This document shows, one piece after another, positions 21,112 through 27,771 of a stretch of DNA of 27,771 bases. Each line of letters opens with the position of its first letter. The stretch's first letter is position 1. The DNA is from CAYFZR01 sp964347835 [NCBI: uncultured archaeon]. GTDB lineage: Archaea; CAYFZR01. Both the position numbers and the translations under genes were made by a program. Location of the stretch: contig CAYFZR010000080.1 of assembly GCA_964347835.1 (NCBI GenBank), positions 1-27,771 of the forward strand, given 5' to 3'. The notes beneath the pieces are model-generated. The model did no database searches. It was not told the DNA's origin and worked only from the letters and a program-made list of their open reading frames with translations.

Positions 21112-22062
21112 ATGGTTGGTAAGATGAAGGCTTTGGTAACAGGATGCGCTGGCTTTATAGGATCACATTTAGCAGAGAGATTATTAGAAGAAGGATATTT
21201 TGTAACAGGCATCGACTCCTTTCTGGATAATTACCCCGAAGATATTAAAAAAAATAATATGAAGCATATTCGGAGTGACGAGAGATTTGAGTTCATACAA
21301 AAAGACATTCTCGACATTAATAATTTCCCTGAGGTAGATTACGTATTCCACCAGGCTGCTCAACCCGGGGTAAGGGCTTCTTGGGGGGAGAATTTTGAAT
21401 CCTATACCACGAATAATATATTAGCGACTCAAAAATTATTGGAGGTTTATATAGATCAGGATATAGAAAGGTTCGTCTATGCATCTTCCTCCTCTGTTTA
21501 TGGAGATTCTAAGGATCTGCCTCTAAAAGAATCTTCAATTCCAATGCCTATCTCTCCTTATGGAGTTACGAAGTTAGCAGGAGAGAATCTATGTTATCTT
21601 TATTTTAAAAACCATGATGTTCCTGTAGTTTCTTTGAGATATTTTACGGTTTATGGAGCGAGACAGAGACCAGATATGGCTATTAACAGATTTGTTCGTG
21701 CGATATTCGAAAGAACAGAGATTAATGTTTTTGGAGACGGTAATCAAATGAGAGATTTTACATACATATCAGATGTAATTGAGGCTAATATGCTTGCAAT
21801 AAAAGAAAGAGCCGTAGGAGAGACTATTAATATTGGAGGAGGTTCAACTATTTCAGTAAATCAGGTAATTTCTTTACTGAAAGAGATAACTGGAAGAGAT
21901 GCCTTCGTAAAATATTCTGAAAGACAGAAAGGAGATGTTTTACATACTCACGCTGACATAAGCAAAGCTTTCGATTTGATTAAATGGAGACCAAAAGTAG
22001 GAATTGAAGAAGGACTAAAAAGATATGTGGAATGGTTTTTAGAAATTGGCTCAAATTTATAA
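21112..22062 (+). CDS. NAD-dependent sugar-nucleotide epimerase/dehydratase (SDR family)
   Basis: Extended short-chain dehydrogenase acting on UDP-sugars, most like UDP-glucose or UDP-glucuronate 4-epimerases. The NAD-binding G-x-x-G-x-x-G is GCAGFIGS near the start. Further features are FHQAAQPGVRAS, the catalytic S-S-S followed by YGVTKLAGE (Y-x-x-x-K), RYFTVYGARQRPDMAI, FGDGNQMRDFTYISDV, INIGGGSTISV and the C-terminal RPKVGIEEGLKRYVEWF. About 316 residues is normal for the family. The frame opens at 21013, but the extra residues cover the TATA box, so I start at ATG 21112 (MVGKMKALV) and note ATG 21124 as alternative. AQPGVR after the HQAA segment is common in UDP-glucuronate epimerases, so that substrate is slightly favoured. 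It begins the block of glycan genes and converges with the glycosyltransferase gene. Confidence 0.9.
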   Translation: MVGKMKALVTGCAGFIGSHLAERLLEEGYFVTGIDSFLDNYPEDIKKNNMKHIRSDERFEFIQKDILDINNFPEVDYVFHQAAQPGVRASWGENFESYTTNNILATQKLLEVYIDQDIERFVYASSSSVYGDSKDLPLKESSIPMPISPYGVTKLAGENLCYLYFKNHDVPVVSLRYFTVYGARQRPDMAINRFVRAIFERTEINVFGDGNQMRDFTYISDVIEANMLAIKERAVGETINIGGGSTISVNQVISLLKEITGRDAFVKYSERQKGDVLHTHADISKAFDLIKWRPKVGIEEGLKRYVEWFLEIGSNL

Positions 22063-22088
22063 GTAGAGAATCGTAAAAATATTAATTT

Positions 22089-23030
22089 TTATTCCAATAA
22101 CTTTTCTTCCATTCTTCTTAATTTATTAACTAAATAGTTCAATATCATGCCAGATGAAAACAGTTGCACAGACAATAAAATTAAGAGAGCCGATATCAGA
22201 GGGAAGTAGGCGTGTATAAGAACAGCATACATAAATTTTTCATACAAAGAAATCATACCAAATGTTATTCCAAAAATCAATAGAAATATACTCGGAAGTA
22301 ATGCTACCTTTACGAGTATAGGAGTTTCTACAATAAAAATAGAAAGTAAAGCCTTAAGCATTCTATATCCGTCTCTTATTGGTCTAAGTTTAGACAAACC
22401 GACCCTTTCTCTATACTCTATTGGCACTTCTTTAACCCTATATCCTAGTAGAGCGGCTTTGGCGGTCATCTTGGTTTCGTATTCTAGGCCCTTTGCATCG
22501 ACATGTATATCTTGAAATATATCTTTTCTAAAAGCTCTAAACCCTGTTTGCCCATCTTTTATCTCTTCGCATCCAAAAAAAGAAATCAAAAGTGATAACA
22601 ATACGTTTCCAATTCTATTAAGTAGAGGAATATTTTTTTTTCCTTCTCCTCTTAATCGTGAGCCTAAAACCAATTCACTTCTTTCTAACTCTTTAATTAA
22701 GTTTGGAATATACTTTGCGGGATAAGTATAATCAGCATCCATTAAAACGATAATATCTCCTTCTCCATTTTTAATTCCTGTGAGAATCGCGGCAACCTTT
22801 CCGAGATTTTTTTCATGTTTTAACACCTTTATATTGAAATCTTCATATTTTTTGGAAATTTTTCTCGCTATCTCATAGGTGCTATCCGTAGAGCCATCGT
22901 CTACGATAACAACCTCGAGATTTAAATTTTTATTTTCTTTTATCATTAGATTTATGTCCTCCATAGTTTTAGGCAACCCTAATTCCTCGTTATAAGCAGG
23001 AACTACTAGTGAGATCCTTTCGTTTTCCAT
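22089..23030 (-). CDS. GT2 glycosyltransferase, polyprenyl-phosphate hexose synthase-like
   Basis: Probably moves a sugar from a nucleotide sugar to dolichyl or another polyprenyl phosphate at the inner face of the membrane. The 313 residues have the GT-A domain (SLVVPAYNEELGL, VVIVDDGSTDSTYEIA, VLKHEKNLGKVAAIL, IVLMDADYTYP with the metal-binding D-A-D, LVLGSRLRGE, KDGQTGFRAFRK) and two C-terminal membrane segments (about 225-250 and 262-290). This is the DPM1/GtrB layout with two helices. The start at ATG 23030 is supported by AAAGGAG at eight bases; the frame extends seven codons to GTG 23051. A short hairpin CTTGC-TAT-GCAAG lies at 23051-23063 and a TATA-like GTTATATACTT (minus strand) at 23061-23071. 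It lies between an epimerase and a dehydrogenase for sugar nucleotides, consistent with N-glycan or surface glycan assembly. Confidence 0.88.
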   Translation of the reverse strand: MENERISLVVPAYNEELGLPKTMEDINLMIKENKNLNLEVVIVDDGSTDSTYEIARKISKKYEDFNIKVLKHEKNLGKVAAILTGIKNGEGDIIVLMDADYTYPAKYIPNLIKELERSELVLGSRLRGEGKKNIPLLNRIGNVLLSLLISFFGCEEIKDGQTGFRAFRKDIFQDIHVDAKGLEYETKMTAKAALLGYRVKEVPIEYRERVGLSKLRPIRDGYRMLKALLSIFIVETPILVKVALLPSIFLLIFGITFGMISLYEKFMYAVLIHAYFPLISALLILLSVQLFSSGMILNYLVNKLRRMEEKLLE

Positions 23031-23051
23031 TTTAAAGTCTCCTTTCATCAC

Positions 23052-23228
23052 TTGCTATGCAAGTATATAACGATTCAACCATTAAAATATTTCCAAAGGA
23101 ATCGAAGATCATGAAGAAGGCCTCAATTTTCCTTCAATTTTCCTTATCGGCATATAAATGTATAGAAGATAAAAGCGTTCCTAGGAATACGAACTTGCTC
23201 TAAAGAATAAATAAACCAGTCTAGATTT
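23052..23228. other. 177-bp gap with short direct repeat
   Basis: Both flanking genes lie on the minus strand. The gap has the hairpin and TATA box of the glycosyltransferase gene at its left end and a tandem TTCAATTTTCC pair near 23125-23150. Nothing gene-like is seen. Confidence 0.4.
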
Positions 23229-24500
23229 TTAATGCATTCGAGCATTCCCTAATATTCTAACATCAAAACCTGCTAGTTTCCATATTTCATGATTCAAACA
23301 ATTTCTAGCATCTAAAATATTTTTTTTCCTCATTAATTTACCAATCTCCGAGATTTCGTCCAACCTCATTTTTTTGAATTCATCATGATCTGCTAAAACA
23401 ACTATACATTCCGAATCTTTGACAGAATCAGCCAAATTCTTAAGTTCGTATCTGAATTTTCGCACCAAAGGATCATATACCCTTACATCATAGTTTTTTG
23501 TAAGCAAAAGATCAATCAATCTTTTGGCTGGAGATCCTCTTGTATCATCCACGTTTCCCTTATAAGCAACTCCAAAAATCGTAATATTTCTTTTTTCTTT
23601 TCCAAGGGTTTCTTTTAATATATCGAAGATGTGTTGAACCATGCCTTCGTTTATTTTGCGTGATAATTTAATCAAATCTGCCTGAGGAACTTTCTCTACA
23701 ATAAACCAGGGATCGACAGGAATACAATGTCCGCCTACGCCAGGTCCTGGCTTAAGAATATTTACTCTTGGATGCCTGTTTGCTAACTCTATTGCATTCC
23801 ATACATTAATATGGATTTTCTCTGCTACTTTAGCAAATTCGTTAGCCAAAGCTATGTTAACGTCTCTATAAGTATTCTCGATTAATTTCACGAATTCTGC
23901 CGTCGTAGCATCGGTTAAAAATATATTCCCTTCGACAAATGTTTGATAAATTTCTTTTGCCATCAAAGCAGATTTTTCATTTATTCCTCCGATTATCCTG
24001 TCGTTTTCAACCATTTCTACTATAACTCTGCCCGGAATCACTCTTTCGGGACAATAAGCTACAAATAACTCGGTACCTATTTCTAAACCAGATTCTTCGA
24101 GTATAGGTATCAAAACTTCTTCTGTAGTTTTAGGAGGAACGGTAGATTCCAGAATGACTAGGTTATCTTTTATCAAGTAAGGGATTGCCGATTTTGCAGC
24201 GGATTTAACATAACTTAAATCTGATTTTTTCTCCGAGTCTAAGGGCGTAGGAACGCATATTATGAAGACATCCGCCTGTATAGGTTTTGAGGATGCTTTG
24301 AGGTTGTTTGATAAAATAGCAGCCTTAACTAAAGTATTCAATCCAGGCTCTTCGATATGAGCGTTTCCGTTATTTATACGCTCGATTATATTTTCGTCTA
24401 TCTCTACACCTAAAACTTCGAATCCATGGGTAGCAAGCATACTCGCTGTAGGTAATCCGACGTATCCTAATCCGAAGACGCAGATTTTTTTCATTTTCAT
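23229..24500 (-). CDS. wecC: UDP-N-acetyl-D-mannosaminuronate dehydrogenase-like (nucleotide-sugar dehydrogenase)
   Basis: NAD-dependent four-electron oxidation of a UDP-hexosamine to the uronate, here probably UDP-ManNAc to UDP-ManNAcA. The 423 residues contain the Rossmann start ICVFGLGYVGLPTASML, FIICVPTPLD, ILESTVPPKTTEEV, the substrate region CPERVIPGR, the K/N pair in FVKLIENTYRDVNIALANEF, the catalytic Cys in GPGVGGHCIPVDPW, and the second domain with FGVAYKGNVDDTRGSPA. EPGL and the LANRHPRVNILKPGPGVGGHCI region fit the WecC/ManNAcA branch more than UDP-glucose dehydrogenase. AAAGGA four to five bases before ATG 24500 supports the start; ATG 24494 is possible. The partner enzyme WecB, which supplies UDP-ManNAc, is encoded at 26613-27686, so the two-step route is complete in this window. 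Confidence 0.9.
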   Translation of the reverse strand: MKMKKICVFGLGYVGLPTASMLATHGFEVLGVEIDENIIERINNGNAHIEEPGLNTLVKAAILSNNLKASSKPIQADVFIICVPTPLDSEKKSDLSYVKSAAKSAIPYLIKDNLVILESTVPPKTTEEVLIPILEESGLEIGTELFVAYCPERVIPGRVIVEMVENDRIIGGINEKSALMAKEIYQTFVEGNIFLTDATTAEFVKLIENTYRDVNIALANEFAKVAEKIHINVWNAIELANRHPRVNILKPGPGVGGHCIPVDPWFIVEKVPQADLIKLSRKINEGMVQHIFDILKETLGKEKRNITIFGVAYKGNVDDTRGSPAKRLIDLLLTKNYDVRVYDPLVRKFRYELKNLADSVKDSECIVVLADHDEFKKMRLDEISEIGKLMRKKNILDARNCLNHEIWKLAGFDVRILGNARMH

Positions 24501-24649
24501 TTTTTCCTTTATCGTTGATTTTTAGATTTTTGTTCTAAAATTTAAAATTTCTCTATCCCTTTCTATTTTTCTACGAGCATTTTGTGAGGCATTTCTCTTG
24601 CTTTATTTGTGTTGCGCATACTAATTGTTTTTTGTCAAAGGTGCTAAGA

Positions 24650-24660
24650 AAATATAAATA
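24650..24660 (+). promoter_or_regulatory. TATA box for the acylphosphatase-like gene
   Basis: AAATATAAATA fits the archaeal TATA consensus; transcription would start near 24681, giving a leader of about 13 nt that contains AAGGTG, the ribosome site for the TTG at 24694. Confidence 0.55.
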
Positions 24661-24693
24661 CGGTTTACCTTTACTTAAGGTTAAGGTGCTCCC

Positions 24694-25320
24694 TTGGCTG
24701 TAGCCATAAAAATCACAGGTAATAAGGTTCACGATGTAGGTTACAGGTTTTTCCTGCTAAAAAAAGCATTAGAGTTGGGAATAGAAAGATTTAATGCTTT
24801 TAATACTATAGAAAATGGAAAACAAGCAGTTATAACTTATATAGAAGGAGATGAAGATAAGATAGAAGAATATAAAAGATTTGCGAAGGAAAATTATCCA
24901 GAACTTGCTTCTGTTTTACAAATATTTTTTGATGAATATGAAGGACATGTCATGGAGATTATCGAATACGTGCATGTTTTACAAGTAGAACAGTTAAACA
25001 AAGGTATTCCAGCGGTACTTAGAATTGACGAGAAGCTAGAGAAGCTATTTAGCATAGATAAAAAACAAGATAAGACGCTAGAAAAACAAAACACCATGAT
25101 AGAGAAGCAAGATACCATGATAGATAAACAAGATAAAATGATCGAGAAACAGGACAAAATGCTAGAAAAGCAAGATCTCATGCTAGATAAACAAGATAAA
25201 ATGCTGGAAAAGCAAGATACCATGATTGAACATACCTCTGGAATTCCAAGAATTGAAAAAGAGATAAAAGGACTGAGGGAGGATTTCAAAACCCTGCTTG
25301 TTGAGAGGTTAGATAGGTAG
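24694..25320 (+). CDS. Acylphosphatase-like domain with heptad-repeat coiled coil
   Basis: Residues 1-90 resemble acylphosphatase, a small enzyme that hydrolyses acyl phosphates: KITGNKVHDVGYRFF carries the substrate-binding Arg (R18) in the usual G-x-V-x-x-V-G-Y-R context, and NAFNTIENG holds the likely catalytic Asn (N37 by spacing, N34 possible). The normal V-Q-G-V-G-Y-R loop has His-Asp in place of Gln-Gly, so activity is uncertain. Residues 123-178 are eight consecutive heptads of the form (E/D)-K-Q-D-x-M-(I/L), a near-perfect coiled coil, followed by a charged helix. The start is TTG 24694, with AAGGTG six bases upstream and a TATA box at 24650-24660. The combination suggests an oligomeric or filament-forming protein in which the acylphosphatase fold may be structural. 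It lies among glycan genes but need not take part in them. Confidence 0.8.
   Translation: MAVAIKITGNKVHDVGYRFFLLKKALELGIERFNAFNTIENGKQAVITYIEGDEDKIEEYKRFAKENYPELASVLQIFFDEYEGHVMEIIEYVHVLQVEQLNKGIPAVLRIDEKLEKLFSIDKKQDKTLEKQNTMIEKQDTMIDKQDKMIEKQDKMLEKQDLMLDKQDKMLEKQDTMIEHTSGIPRIEKEIKGLREDFKTLLVERLDR
25060..25227 (+). repeat. 21-bp tandem repeat encoding eight heptads
   Basis: Eight in-frame 21-bp units encode KKQDKTL, EKQNTMI, EKQDTMI, DKQDKMI, EKQDKML, EKQDLML, DKQDKML and EKQDTMI. Units differ by many synonymous changes (gaa/gag, cta/ctg/ata/att, aaa/aag), which indicates an old repeat kept for its protein sequence and not a fresh slippage product. Confidence 0.9.
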
Positions 25321-25344
25321 AAAATCTAATGCAAATAATGAATC

Positions 25345-26475
25345 TTATTCCTGAAACAGAGACGATAGTTTTGTCCTAAGTTTTTCTAAGTTTTTTCGTA
25401 TATCTAGGTTTTTATTGGCATATTCAATCGCATTTTGACTCATTTTTGTTCTTATTTCATCGTTTTTAAGTAGATATTCTATTTTTTCAGCTATTTCTTT
25501 GGGTTCTGCCGAGTAGATTACTAGTCCAATTTCATTTTCTTCTATGACATTTGCTACTTCACCGACGTTATCAGAAATTATTGGCAGTCCTGCGGAAAGA
25601 TACTCAGCTGTTTTAACTGGGAACGATACTTCGGACTCTTTTGTCTTGATAAATGAATTGATTGCTACATCAGAGATTTTAAGGAGCTCTATTACTTTTT
25701 CATGAGGCAATTTTCCGAGGAAGATTATTCTGTCATTCAGAACGTAATCACTCGATTGTTTTTCAAGTGATTCCTTCTCATAGCCTTCTCCAACTACCAA
25801 GAATGCATAATTTTCTTCCAACCTTGAGAAAGCATCTACGAATCTGTCCAGTCTTCTCAGATAGTCCAAAGCGCCTACATAAATTATAATTTTTTTATCA
25901 AGTATACTTAACTCTTCTTTCAAGCTCTCTTTTGCACTTCTACGGTTAAATTTATCAGTATCACATGAATTGGGTAGTAAAAAGACTTTTTCACTTGGAA
26001 TCTTTAATTCATCAATGATTTTCTCTCTCAGACTATTTGTTACAGATATAATCATGTCAACTCTCTTTACGAAGTATCTGGCCATTATATACTCAATATA
26101 TGATAGGGGATTTTTTCGGCGCCAATAATCTCTAAACATTAAAATCATTTTTTTAGACTTCAAAAATAGACTTAGATAGAACAAACGCGGGTTAGATATG
26201 ATGATGAGATCAGGATTCATTGAATTTACGGTTTTTACTATTTTCCTAGTGTTAGTGATAAAGGAGATAAGATCAGCATATTTACCATAATTTACAACTC
26301 GCGGAATGCATAATACCTCAACATTCTCCTTTTTGCTCAAAGCCAAGATTCGATCGTTTTCTACCGAATTTCTAACGATCAAAAACTTATCTTCCACCCA
26401 TGTTTCCAAGATGTCAATAACCCTTTGTTCAGGTGCGCTATCAGCACGGTAGAAGTCTATTATCGCTATTTTCAT
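25345..26475 (-). CDS. GT4-family glycosyltransferase
   Basis: Retaining glycosyltransferase with two Rossmann-like domains (GT-B fold). The 376 residues have an N-terminal acceptor domain (KIAIIDFYRADSAPEQRVIDIL, then IISNPRLFYLSLFLKSKKMILMFRDYWRRKN), the linker IISVTNSLREKIIDELKIPSEKVFLLPNSCDTDKF, and the GT4 donor domain with IIIYVGALDYLRRLDRFVDA, FLVVGEGYEKESLE, IIFLGKLPHEKVIELLKISDVAINSF and the E-x7-E-like segment SFPVKTAEYLSAGLPIISDNVGEVANVI. No membrane segment is present. I prefer ATG 26475 (MKIAIID), preceded by CGTGAT, over the in-frame GTG 26484 inside that site. It is divergent from wecB across 137 bp and most likely adds a sugar to a lipid-linked or surface glycan; donor and acceptor cannot be told. 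Confidence 0.87.
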   Translation of the reverse strand: MKIAIIDFYRADSAPEQRVIDILETWVEDKFLIVRNSVENDRILALSKKENVEVLCIPRVVNYGKYADLISFITNTRKIVKTVNSMNPDLIIISNPRLFYLSLFLKSKKMILMFRDYWRRKNPLSYIEYIMARYFVKRVDMIISVTNSLREKIIDELKIPSEKVFLLPNSCDTDKFNRRSAKESLKEELSILDKKIIIYVGALDYLRRLDRFVDAFSRLEENYAFLVVGEGYEKESLEKQSSDYVLNDRIIFLGKLPHEKVIELLKISDVAINSFIKTKESEVSFPVKTAEYLSAGLPIISDNVGEVANVIEENEIGLVIYSAEPKEIAEKIEYLLKNDEIRTKMSQNAIEYANKNLDIRKNLEKLRTKLSSLFQE

Positions 26476-26612
26476 TGCTATCACGAGGATTTGATTTGAG
26501 ATTACCTATCTACATGAGTAAATGGGATAAACTAAATAAAAATTTATTGAACAATGATAAGATTTAAGGCTTCTCGAATAGAAATCAATATGAAAACTTC
26601 AGAGGTTATCGA

Positions 26613-27686
26613 ATGAAAATTGCTTCTATTGTAGGTGCAAGACCCCAGTTTATTAAAGCAGCGCCGGTTTCAAGGTTTTTGAGAAAAGAACATGAAGAGA
26701 TATTGATACATACTGGTCAGCACTACGATGAAGAACTGTCAGAAATATTCTTCAATGAATTAAATATTCCAACCCCAAATTATAACTTGGGTGTTGGATC
26801 CCACTCACATGGAAGGCAAACTGGCGAGATGCTGACTGCCATAGAGTCTGTTTTAATTGCAAAAAAACCTGATATCGTACTCGTATATGGTGATACTAAT
26901 TCTACTCTAGCAGGTGCCTTAGCAGCGGTAAAATTACATATTCCTGTTGGGCATGTCGAGGCTGGATTACGAAGTTTTGATAGAAGTATGCCAGAAGAGA
27001 TAAATCGCGTTTTAACAGATCATACATCCGACATTTTGTTTGCTCCAACTAAGACAGCAGTTGCTAATCTAAAAAAAGAAGGAATTACAAAGGGTGTTTA
27101 CAACGTTGGAGACGTGATGTTTGACTCATTACTTCATAACATCCAGATAGCCGAATCAATGTCAACAATCTTAGAGGAGCTCGAATTGAAAGAGAAAAAG
27201 TTCCTTCTAGCCACGATTCACAGAGCAGAAAATACAGACGAAAAAGATAATTTAACCAACATCGTAGAATCTTTTATTGAATCTGGGGAAAAAATTGTTT
27301 TTCCTGCGCATTTAAGGACTTTCAAGTATCTCAGAGAGTACAATCTCTACAATAAATTGGAAAGTTCTGAAAATGTACTCTTAATGAAGCCTGTCGGATA
27401 TCTGGATTTTTTGATGCTTATGAAACATTCCAAGAAAATTTTGACTGATTCTGGAGGAGTTCAAAAAGAAGCGTACTTGCTAAGTGTGCCGTGTATTACT
27501 TTAAGAGAGACAACAGAATGGGTGGAGACCATAGAGGATGGTTGGAATGTTTTGGTTGGAACGGATAAAGAGAAAATAATGGACAGAGTAAAAAATTTTG
27601 AGCCAAAAGGAAAGCAAAGGAATGTTTTTGGTGATGGAAAAGCAAGTGAGAAGATAGGAGATGTTTTAAGCGGATTCTCAGAATAG
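26613..27686 (+). CDS. wecB: UDP-N-acetylglucosamine 2-epimerase (non-hydrolysing)
   Basis: Interconverts UDP-GlcNAc and UDP-ManNAc, the precursor for the WecC-like dehydrogenase encoded at 23229-24500. The 357 residues have the GT-B-like fold and full family motifs: SIVGARPQFIKAAPV, HTGQHYDEELSEIFF, VYGDTNSTLAGALAA, GHVEAGLRSFDRSMPEEINRVLTDHTSD, ATIHRAENTDEKDNL, KPVGYLDFLMLMKHSKKILTDSGGVQKEAYLL and CITLRETTEWVETI. GAGGT seven bases before the ATG supports the start. ManNAcA-type sugars are common in archaeal surface glycans and in S-layer N-glycans of methanogens, so the likely end product is such a glycan. Confidence 0.95.
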   Translation: MKIASIVGARPQFIKAAPVSRFLRKEHEEILIHTGQHYDEELSEIFFNELNIPTPNYNLGVGSHSHGRQTGEMLTAIESVLIAKKPDIVLVYGDTNSTLAGALAAVKLHIPVGHVEAGLRSFDRSMPEEINRVLTDHTSDILFAPTKTAVANLKKEGITKGVYNVGDVMFDSLLHNIQIAESMSTILEELELKEKKFLLATIHRAENTDEKDNLTNIVESFIESGEKIVFPAHLRTFKYLREYNLYNKLESSENVLLMKPVGYLDFLMLMKHSKKILTDSGGVQKEAYLLSVPCITLRETTEWVETIEDGWNVLVGTDKEKIMDRVKNFEPKGKQRNVFGDGKASEKIGDVLSGFSE

Positions 27687-27731
27687 ATATTACTGAATTC
27701 TATCAGATAGTGCCTTCCTGATATGGCGATT

Positions 27732-27751
27732 AGAGAGTTCTAGCCCTCTCT
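27732..27751 (+). terminator. Weak hairpin after wecB
   Basis: AGAGAG (27732-27737) pairs with CTCTCT (27746-27751) across an 8-nt loop, 46 bp after the wecB stop, with a smaller CTATC-A-GATAG palindrome before it (27700-27710). There is no following T-run, so this is a tentative end signal. Confidence 0.25.
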
Positions 27752-27771
27752 TACATGCAAATTAGGAAAAC

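Noticed and set aside
24894-25289. A 131-codon antisense frame rich in Ser, Cys and Ile opposite the coiled-coil gene
   Set aside because: Its repetitive composition is simply the reverse complement of the 21-bp heptad repeat.
27687-27771. Possible tRNA or small RNA gene after wecB
   Set aside because: Only short hairpins are present; no cloverleaf, T-arm consensus or box C/D elements were found.

Overview
This AT-rich window comes from an archaeon, most likely a euryarchaeote of the methanogen, ANME or Archaeoglobus type. The evidence is the gene set: a stand-alone archaeal-type glutamate synthase FMN domain, the 2-oxoglutarate-responsive nitrogen repressor NrpR, a two-ring Cdc48 ATPase, archaemetzincin, an archaeal-type MiaB-like tRNA methylthiotransferase and a PC4-like coactivator. 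Shine-Dalgarno sequences of the GGTGA/GGAGG type occur, and several genes have a TATA-like box 24-27 nt before the start codon and no ribosome site, as expected of leaderless archaeal mRNAs. No rRNA, tRNA, IS element or CRISPR array was seen. I cannot name the species from sequence alone.

Layout. (1) 1-4.9 kb, nitrogen assimilation: the end of an unknown gene, glnA (+), then glutamate synthase and nrpR (both -). Sites of the form GGAA-N6-TACC or TGCC, close to the known NrpR operator, sit between TATA box and start of both glutamate synthase and nrpR. (2) 4.9-7.7 kb, protein quality control: hsp20-cdc48 operon (-). (3) 7.8-12.8 kb, mixed small genes: isoprenylcysteine methyltransferase-like protein, a 340-bp repeat-rich gap, amzA-rimI (-), a tail-anchored small protein, a nicotinamidase-like hydrolase plus a small partner, a CPBP-family membrane protein with altered active site, and the tRNA methylthiotransferase (-). 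(4) 12.8-21 kb: a gap made of nested hairpins, a LarA-like protein (-), a PC4-like protein (-), then a tightly packed four-gene operon (+), and a convergent GCS2-type carboxylate-amine ligase (-). (5) 21-27.7 kb, surface or lipid-linked glycan synthesis: sugar epimerase, polyprenyl-phosphate-type glycosyltransferase, WecC-like dehydrogenase, an acylphosphatase/coiled-coil protein, a GT4 glycosyltransferase and WecB-like UDP-GlcNAc 2-epimerase.

The most unusual part is the operon at 15113-19568. Two of its products join a Cdc48-type N-domain (double-psi barrel plus the second N subdomain, alignable by eye with the N-domain of the Cdc48 encoded 8 kb away) to a von Willebrand A domain with an intact MIDAS site, and neither has an AAA+ module. 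Between them are a third protein that looks like a diverged Cdc48-N domain with a new C-terminal half, and an amidohydrolase with an extra 165-residue C-terminal domain. The second VWA protein ends in a long Glu-rich tail. With the GCS2-fold ligase abutting the operon, this could be an undescribed Cdc48-linked adaptor or modification system; that function is inference, while the domain reading is visible in the sequence.

Two intergenic regions (8556-8655 and 12857-13051) hold repeated hairpins whose copies differ by paired, compensating changes, so the fold rather than the sequence seems to be conserved.
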